Of a DNA stretch of 64,000 bases, positions 57,941 through 64,000 are shown in pieces. The position numbers were made by a program, and so were the translations under genes. Source of the stretch: Rhodamnia argentea (lineage: Eukaryota; Streptophyta; Magnoliopsida; Myrtales; Myrtaceae). Within the stretch, counting starts at the first letter, position 1; every line of letters begins with the position of its first letter. The DNA is taken from positions 24,476,178-24,540,177 of the forward strand of contig NC_063158.1 of NCBI RefSeq assembly GCF_020921035.1, in the 5' to 3' direction. Below the pieces are notes generated by a model. The model was not told where the DNA came from and did not search any database. It saw nothing but the letters and a program-made list of their open reading frames with translations.

Positions 57941-60716
57941 AATTTTCAAGAAAATAAAAAAATTCGTTTTTTTTTTATTATCTCTAGGCTGTTTTATACG
58001 GTTGTCCCGAGAATGGAAGTCTATGTAGAAAGAACTTCAAGTGTGTTAAGATCTGCCATGCAAACATAAGGAAATAGAGAATAAATCACATCATACAACC
58101 ATACGGTAAACGTAATATTTTTTTTTTAGATAATTTGGACATGCCAAGATATATTTGTGAGGTCGAGCCTTGCCAAGGCTGGACGAGGCCCTACTTGCTG
58201 CCGGCAGGGTTCGCCAGCCACTACCGGGGCTCGGCAATGGTTGGTCGACAGTGAGGGCTGCACAACCCACGCCTAAACAAAACCGCACACTTTTTTTTTT
58301 TTTTTCTAATTTTCAGGTTATTTTTATTTTTTCAATTTTTGTCTTAGAAGTTTATGTGGAAGTCCACGTGGCGAGAATTTTATAATATAATATGCCACGT
58401 CAGATTATAAATTTAAACATGAAAGCCGCCTGGTTTATTTGGCCAGACTTTTTCCTATTTGGTACCTAAATGATCATTTTTCTCCGATTTTGGCACTTAA
58501 GTGATGGTTCTCTCTTACGCTGACATTTAAGTGATCGTTTTAAATGTTTTAGCATTAAAATGAGTTACGTACATAACTTATGGCACTTGTAGTGTACTTC
58601 ACCCAATAGTATCATGCCTAGCTTTTGAACTTGAGTACAACATATTGTTTCGTGAGTATCATAAAAAATTACAATATATGATGGTACACATCTTTTGACC
58701 AAAAAAACATGGCACACATTTCTATCGTAACGTCCATGATATTAATATTTTTTAATGACTCCTTGAATATATGCATATGTAAACGCCTTGAATATTTGCA
58801 TACTAACGCCTTGAATATTGCATATTCAACAGATGTATAAACATGCGGGTCGGGTTGGGTTGGGTCGGGTTAGTTCGGTTCGGTTCGGTTCATATCGGGT
58901 CGAAAATGTCCTGGCTCATATTGGCTTATTTAATCCGTTTTGACCTATTTTCTTGTAATACAAATTTAACGACATATATCTAACCCGACCCAACACTTCT
59001 ATATCTAATGAAATCATGGGACACTCGTTTCTTATAATTTGTTAAAAAAAATGATATTGCTAAAACATATTCATACAATACCAATTTAGTGAAAAAAAAA
59101 GTTATAATTTCTTTCCCAAAATATATTTTTTATTTATTGGAAATTATTTTTTATTTTTTATTTTCTATTTTCTTTTCCTTTTCCCTACGAAATCCAGCCG
59201 CTGTTCCACCTATTGAAATTTTTTATATTTTTAATTCAATTTTTATTTCTTTCTTTTAATTATAAATAATTAAATATTATATATATATATGTATATAAAC
59301 TAATATACTTGACTCCCCTAAGCCAATTCCAACACAACTAATGACTTGATGGGTCAGAAATGGATTAAATTTTGTGCCTTTTTTTACCCATTTGATTCAA
59401 TTTTAACATTTTAAACCCATTTTCATTGGGTCCTTTAAAACTTACTTCCCATGTACAACCTATTTGCATAAAATATGAGTAAGAAAATGGGTCATGTACT
59501 CATATTGGGGGCTCTAATATTCAAGCAATAACAGTTCAAAAGGGCGGAAGGATACTAGGAGTGCCAATATATTTTTGTTTTTGGATTTCAGTGCCAACTC
59601 CGGAGAGCTTTGTCGGAAAACTAACATGGCATCTAAGTGGCTTGTCGGAGCTTCCAAGTCACTAATTAAAAAAAAGCCAAAAGTTAAAAAAATTTAAAAA
59701 ACTAAAATAAGCTAAAAAACAAAAAAAAATAAAAACTAAAAAAAGAAAAAAGAAAAACTACGTGTTACAGCAGCTAAGGCTTGGAAGCCCTTGTCACCAC
59801 CACTCAGCATTGCCGGCAATAGCCAACGAGAGGGGGGAGGGGGATATCTGAGTGGCTGGTGCCCCACCAACTACAGGCGAGGAGGTGCCGGGGATGGCGA
59901 ATCCTCACCGTCGCAGATCTGGGCAAGACTCAACCCCGCCTAGTTCTGCGAGATCCAGCCTCTAGTGGTCGGTTTGTATGTGTGAAGAAAATGCTCATGC
60001 TAGTTTTAAGGATAAGAGAGTTCCAAGGCCACCCAACACAAATATTGGGATCAGAGCCGATGGTTGGTGACCTAGAACAAATGGTTAGAGAGCTACCCAT
60101 CCTATGGTAACTCTAGTGCACCGAGTGTACATCACACCGGGTGCACGTCATGCATCCATGCCTGCCTCTTGACAATGTTCATCAGAGTGCTTCATTCCTA
60201 TCTAGTAAGCGCCACGGTGGTGGTCAAGTTACGATGTCGGCGATGTCATCGCCTTGTCGAGCATGTTTTACCGAGGTGGCTTTTCTTTTGTTGCCGGTCA
60301 CATTGCTCGGTAACTATTTTTCAAGCCAGCCGTATAGGCTGCTTGATGCTATGATGCCAACCATGCAGGCCGCGTCGCTTAGTTCTTGTTTCGTAAGCCA
60401 GCCAAATTGGCTGCTTTACGTTTCCCTTTCGATTCTTGACGTTTCGTGTGTCATTTCAAGGAGTCGACCCCACCACCGAACTCGCTATTGTCAAATGATC
60501 AACATATTGAAATCTTGTTGTCAACAGAAACCCAAAGCCAACACACTCACCCAACACGTAGCTACGCCATATCCCACCATGCCCGACGATGTGCAGTGCT
60601 AGTTTTGACCATTTTGGCTGTCTGATTTCATGGCGATCAAAGATTTTGGACTCTATGCAAATTATTTTCAAACTCAAGTTGATTTTATTCAACTTACCTT
60701 GTGTTTGAGAGTAGAT
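57941..60716. other. Gene-free stretch where a CRK unit would be expected
   Basis: Contains a right-half MITE relative (58440-58605), a GGGTCGGGTTGGG repeat with relatives at 29060 (58845-59515), a GC-rich segment (59770-59960) and 60140-60600, where a 153-codon ORF shows no recognised domain. No CRK exon was found. Confidence 0.45.
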
Positions 60717-60961
60717 GTTAAGAATATTTAGACATATTCTAGAGATATATGTGATATTTTATTCGATTCTATATATCACCCAGGATTATGTATATATATC
60801 TTTTGATATTGCATATCCTTGATTGATTTTGATTAATTATATTTAGTGTTTCTGTTTATTTGATTTCCTTATAAAGTGATCTCAAGATGCCTATAAATAG
60901 ATTAATGTAATCTTCTTTATCATATATCAAAATGTATAGAATTTCTTCCATTCTTAATTTC
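60717..60961 (+). mobile_element. Probable solo LTR, ~245 bp
   Basis: Begins TGTTAAGAATATTTAGAC and ends near ATTCTTAATTTCA, with a TATA-like TATAAATAG (60892) placed as in LTR promoters. Flanking target duplication could not be confirmed. Confidence 0.45.
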
Positions 60962-61259
60962 AACTCTAGGTTTGGGCGAGAGGCCGCGCGAGCCCTTGCC
61001 TAGTGTCGGCGAGGGTGTTGTGGCCTTCACCCGAAGCCGAAGAGGGTCTGCCAAAAGCCCTTAACATGAAAAAAATATAGCAAAAGAAAATAAGAAAGGA
61101 AAAAAAAAAGCCAAAATAATTTACAAAAAAAATCATAAATATTATTAATAAATGTCAACGCCATCAATTTCTTAATTAGTACAAAGACAAAAAAATTTAG
61201 GACTAAATTGATATCAATATAATAGAATTAAGACATTTTTCATACTTTTCTCATTTATG

Positions 61260-61350
61260 AAGTGACAATCGATTTCTGATCGGTTTGTCCGCTCATGAAA
61301 GCAATTGAGAGTGGCAACTCAGTAATGCTAGTCGATGTTTGAGAAAATGA
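61260..61350. repeat. CRK-array spacer repeat, copy 3 (short)
   Basis: GCAATTGAGAGTGGCAACTC and TAGTCGATGTTTGAGAAAAT follow 57780-57840 and 52175-52270. It is the spacer belonging to the CRK relic at 62763-62915. Confidence 0.6.
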
Positions 61351-61954
61351 AAGCGGAACTACAAAAATATTAATGATATATCGCTTCAAGTCTACAGAAT
61401 TTGTGGTAGACAAGTAGAAAAGCATTCACAAAAATAATAAAACATCTCTAAGAATAGTATGTAAATTGCAATTGGATAGCTAATTAAAAGAAAATAAAAT
61501 CACCCAAGTCTTTACGATAACTATGGAAAATTGCTTCTCTTTGGTGGTAGGATCTGTCACGATTCTTTGATTCTGTGGGAACGAAGAAAAGACCATCCTT
61601 TTCACCACCGACATTTGATAGATTTACTTAAAAATGATTGCTTATCTAGTTTACATAAATAATTGAATGAAAAATATTTTCATCGGCTACAAATATGTTT
61701 AGACATGAATTATTATCGATAACGAAAATATATTCTCATTAATTAATTATTTTAACCGATGCAAGCAATTACTTTTTTTAAGAAAATTTTTCAAATTTTT
61801 CATTTTTAATGAAACAAACACGGTTTAAATAGAGAAATGTTTCACTTTCAAATTTTCCTTTCTTTAGGACCACAACGGAGCCCTAATTTCTAGTCAATGG
61901 GTCAATCATTTAGAAGCATTATGATATAAAGTTCTAAATTCATCATAAAAGCTT
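61351..61954. other. Gene-free stretch with a foldback-like repeat
   Basis: AT-rich; 61770-61885 resembles the AAACAAACACGG / CGTTTGTTTC repeat near 5752 and 11640. Confidence 0.35.
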
Positions 61955-62388
61955 TGGATAATTGCCAAAAAAAGTCCTAAACACATAGCAAATATGTCAA
62001 TTCAATCCTTCCAATCAATTTTACCAAGAAATTGATGACGTAGCGCAACCGACGCTGTTGTGGCAATTTTTAATTATATTTTTTGTTTGTTTATTTCTTT
62101 TCTTTCTCTTTCTTTTTTTTTTTCTTTTCCATCTTCCTCCAGCCGATCGCCGAGTTCGGCAACAGGCCAGAGGCGAGCCTTGCCGTTGTTGGACAAGAAA
62201 GAAAAGAAATATAAAGAAAAAAATTGAAAAATACTATGAAAAATTGTCACGTCGGCGTCGGCCGCGCCATGTCAGCGATTTCAAGCTAAAATTGGCTAGA
62301 ATGACTGAATTAGCATAAATATAAAATGTTTAGAACTTAATTAGTACAATTGCAATAGGTTTATGACTTTTTTTTTTACAATTATCCC
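61955..62388. mobile_element. TIR element of the 'GGGAAAATTGTCC' family, 434 bp
   Basis: Left GGATAATTGCCAAAAAAAGTC with AAATATGTCAATTCAATCC; right AATTAGTACAATTGCAATAG and TTACAATTATCCC in inverted order. GC-rich core at 62140-62280 as in the larger copies. Confidence 0.7.
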
Positions 62389-62762
62389 ACAAAAGCACTT
62401 AGACTACCTTCTTAAGCTCCACTTCATTCGACCAAAAAAAAGCTCCATTTCATGACACCGAAATTGGAAGCTCAATGCTTATTTCAGGCATTAGGTTTAA
62501 TTTTTTGTTGATTTAAGTTCAAGGAAAGGTCCATGAAGTACTCAAACTACTTATACCGTGCATTAAGACTCAACTTCATTATTAGTGCTTAATCTCATCA
62601 ACCGGCCAGATACCTAGAATTAACCAAAAGAATCAGTTCAAGCTTGGGTGACCATCAAACTAAGTTTGAGCAACTCCTCTAAGTAGCTCAAAATTCTTAA
62701 TATCCGGCTAATCACCGAAAGTGAAACAAACAAGGAGATTATAGGATAAAATTGCACTCACA

Positions 62763-62915
62763 CAGCCCGCCGGGAGAACTTCTGCACAATCTAGCGACTA
62801 GGAGCTTTGGTTGTTCTTGCCTGCTACAATCTTTAGTATTAACACACCGAAACTGAATATATCAGATTTCGCTGGAAATTGTCCAAGCATAACACATTCA
62901 GGAGATATGTGGCCG
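62763..62915 (-). pseudogene. CRK-5 relic: single kinase exon
   Basis: Corresponds to the 151-nt exon of CRK-4 (53538-53388). Reads [20 protein letters not shown] then [14 protein letters not shown] before an in-frame TAG. Usual residues are GYMSPEY and LEII; both are damaged. The intron acceptor AG has become ACG, while the GTGAGT donor survives. Upstream intron sequence also matches CRK-4 (AACAGTTCAAA, GGAGGATCAAG). No other exon remains. Confidence 0.85.
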
Positions 62916-63024
62916 CCGTGAAACAGTTCAAACAGACACATCCGGTTGTGCGCAAGCATATATGGAGGATCAAGACTAGAAGACATAGTAGCTATTGCAA
63001 TTACTGGTTACACTACGTTTCTTA

Positions 63025-63395
63025 GTGACAGTCCCCTCTCGCTCTTCCACCAAAGCTGAATACCGTGCCATGGCGTCTGCCACTTGTGAGATAACTTGGT
63101 TACAATCATTACTAAAAGATCTTTGAGTGCCTACACATCCGGCCACTCTTTAATGTGATTATCAAGCAGCACTTCATATTGCCTCTAATCCTGTATTTCA
63201 CAATCACACCAAACACATAAATTGATTGTCATCTCATCTAGGACAAAATTTAAATGGGTACATTGAAGATAGCTTACGTTCCCTCTAAGCTCCAATTGGC
63301 TAATGTTTTGACAAAGCCGTTGGGTAAAGAAATTTTTCATCATATGATTTGCAAGCCCGTTCGTGATCTCTACGCTCCATCTTGAGGGGGAGTAT
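63025..63395 (+). mobile_element. Copia RNase H remnant with polypurine tract
   Basis: RSSTKAEYRAMASATCEITW and LQSLLKDL, then HNHTKHINCHLI, VPSKLQLANVLTKPLGKEIF, followed by TTGAGGGGGAGTATTG, the usual Copia polypurine tract before the 3' LTR. Several stops (after KDL, in HLI). Separate from the other Copia pieces in the window. Confidence 0.85.
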
Positions 63396-63572
63396 TGATT
63401 ATAACACGGCTTTGTAATTTTTTTTTTATTTATTTAGGAAGACATTCCCTTCCTTAGTAGATTGATTAGATGGATTAGTGGAGAAAATCTCTCCATCAAT
63501 TAGGAAAAAATTTCTACGGCTCTTGTGTATATATACCCATTTTGGGTTTTAATAATAATTATCTAATTACAT
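63396..63572 (+). mobile_element. LTR following the Copia remnant
   Basis: Starts TGATTATAACACGG after the polypurine tract and ends near AATTACA (63571); TATATATACCC (63527) could be its TATA box. It is followed by a primer-site-like GCATTAGAGC (63580-63589). Confidence 0.6.
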
Positions 63573-63779
63573 TTTTCGCATTAGAGCTATAAGCTATAGG
63601 TAAAATCCCACGTGATTTAAGCAAAGGTCACTTTTCTTTCATGACTAGGAATGGCGACTAGCACTACGGACCCCTTCATTCTTGTCACAAGGGCTCGATA
63701 CCCACAATGAAATATTCGATTTGAGCTATAGCCACTGAGTCCCACCTGCGATCTAAACGTCCCAGGCTGGCGAGCCCAT

Positions 63780-63808
63780 CACCACAACCACAACCACAAC
63801 CACAACCA
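63780..63808. repeat. (CCACAA)n simple repeat
   Basis: Five near-perfect hexamer units. Confidence 0.9.
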
Positions 63809-64000
63809 AGAGTTGTGCTAGCGGACGCTTGGAGATGCGCTCGCAGAACTCGTGGCCTCATGAAAATGTGTCCCCTAAGCCAACCACTTTAGTGGTAAAA
63901 CACAGGTTGGTTAATGCATGCTTGCTTGGTACTTATATGTAGTTTAACATAGCAGAAGATAAGCGAGTGGACAATCCCATTGGGTATGCTGTAATATTTA

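Noticed and set aside
57610..57957. 115-codon + strand ORF
   Set aside because: It lies in the CRK-array spacer repeat; the homologous stretch at 52.0-52.2 kb is broken by stops, so there is no sign of conserved coding.
60141..60602. 153-codon + strand ORF
   Set aside because: No recognisable domain, no paralogue in the window, and it sits between repeats; kept only as a note.
63782..63808. Regularly spaced repeats considered as a CRISPR-like array
   Set aside because: They are contiguous CCACAA hexamers without spacers in a plant nuclear genome; a simple repeat.

Overview
The window looks like nuclear DNA of a flowering plant. Genes are split by GT-AG introns and the intergenic DNA is full of decayed plant Copia and Gypsy retrotransposons, MITEs, microsatellites and a piece of mitochondrial DNA. 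Content and repeat style suggest a woody eudicot, possibly Myrtales, but that assignment is an inference and weak.

Five intact protein-coding genes are supported. Four encode cysteine-rich receptor-like kinases (CRK, DUF26 class): CRK-1 on + (7279-11102), and CRK-2 (23155-26257), CRK-3 (33629-36861) and CRK-4 (52963-55728) on -. All four share seven or eight exons with identical kinase exon sizes (211, 238 and 151 nt) and intron phases, so they are one expanded family. Between CRK-1 and CRK-2 lies a single-copy housekeeping gene, a ten-exon LpxD-type UDP-3-O-acylglucosamine N-acyltransferase (17525-21475, +). CRK relics lie at 31058-31170 (+, transmembrane exon) and 62763-62915 (-, one kinase exon).

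Layout. 1-7 kb: DNA-transposon remnants including a 2.1 kb element with long inverted ends. 7-11 kb: CRK-1. 13.6-15.5 kb: fragments of unrelated genes. 17.5-21.5 kb: LpxD. 22.0-26.5 kb: CRK-2 block, copied as the CRK-3 block at 32.9-37.1 kb. Between them: retroelement debris (Copia RNase H, Gypsy RNase H, a Copia pol piece split by a MITE). 37.3-43 kb: a solo LTR, and a TIR element holding a mitochondrial insert with a group II intron domain V. 43.9-49.4 kb: a degenerate Copia element whose gag is split by a 2.2 kb solo LTR with a perfect 5-bp target duplication. 50.1-50.6 kb: a decayed RING-H2 ligase gene cut by an LTR. 51.7-63 kb: CRK-4 within a repeated array whose next CRK copies are missing or reduced to one exon. 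63.0-63.6 kb: Copia 3' end.

The CRKs are expected to sit in the plasma membrane and signal in defence or stress; W-box cores lie upstream of CRK-1 and CRK-4. CRK-3 is the most unusual gene: it lost its second DUF26 domain by a deletion that ends at the splice donor and keeps the frame. I found no convincing wholly new biological system; the best novelties are gene-structure and nested-insertion events.
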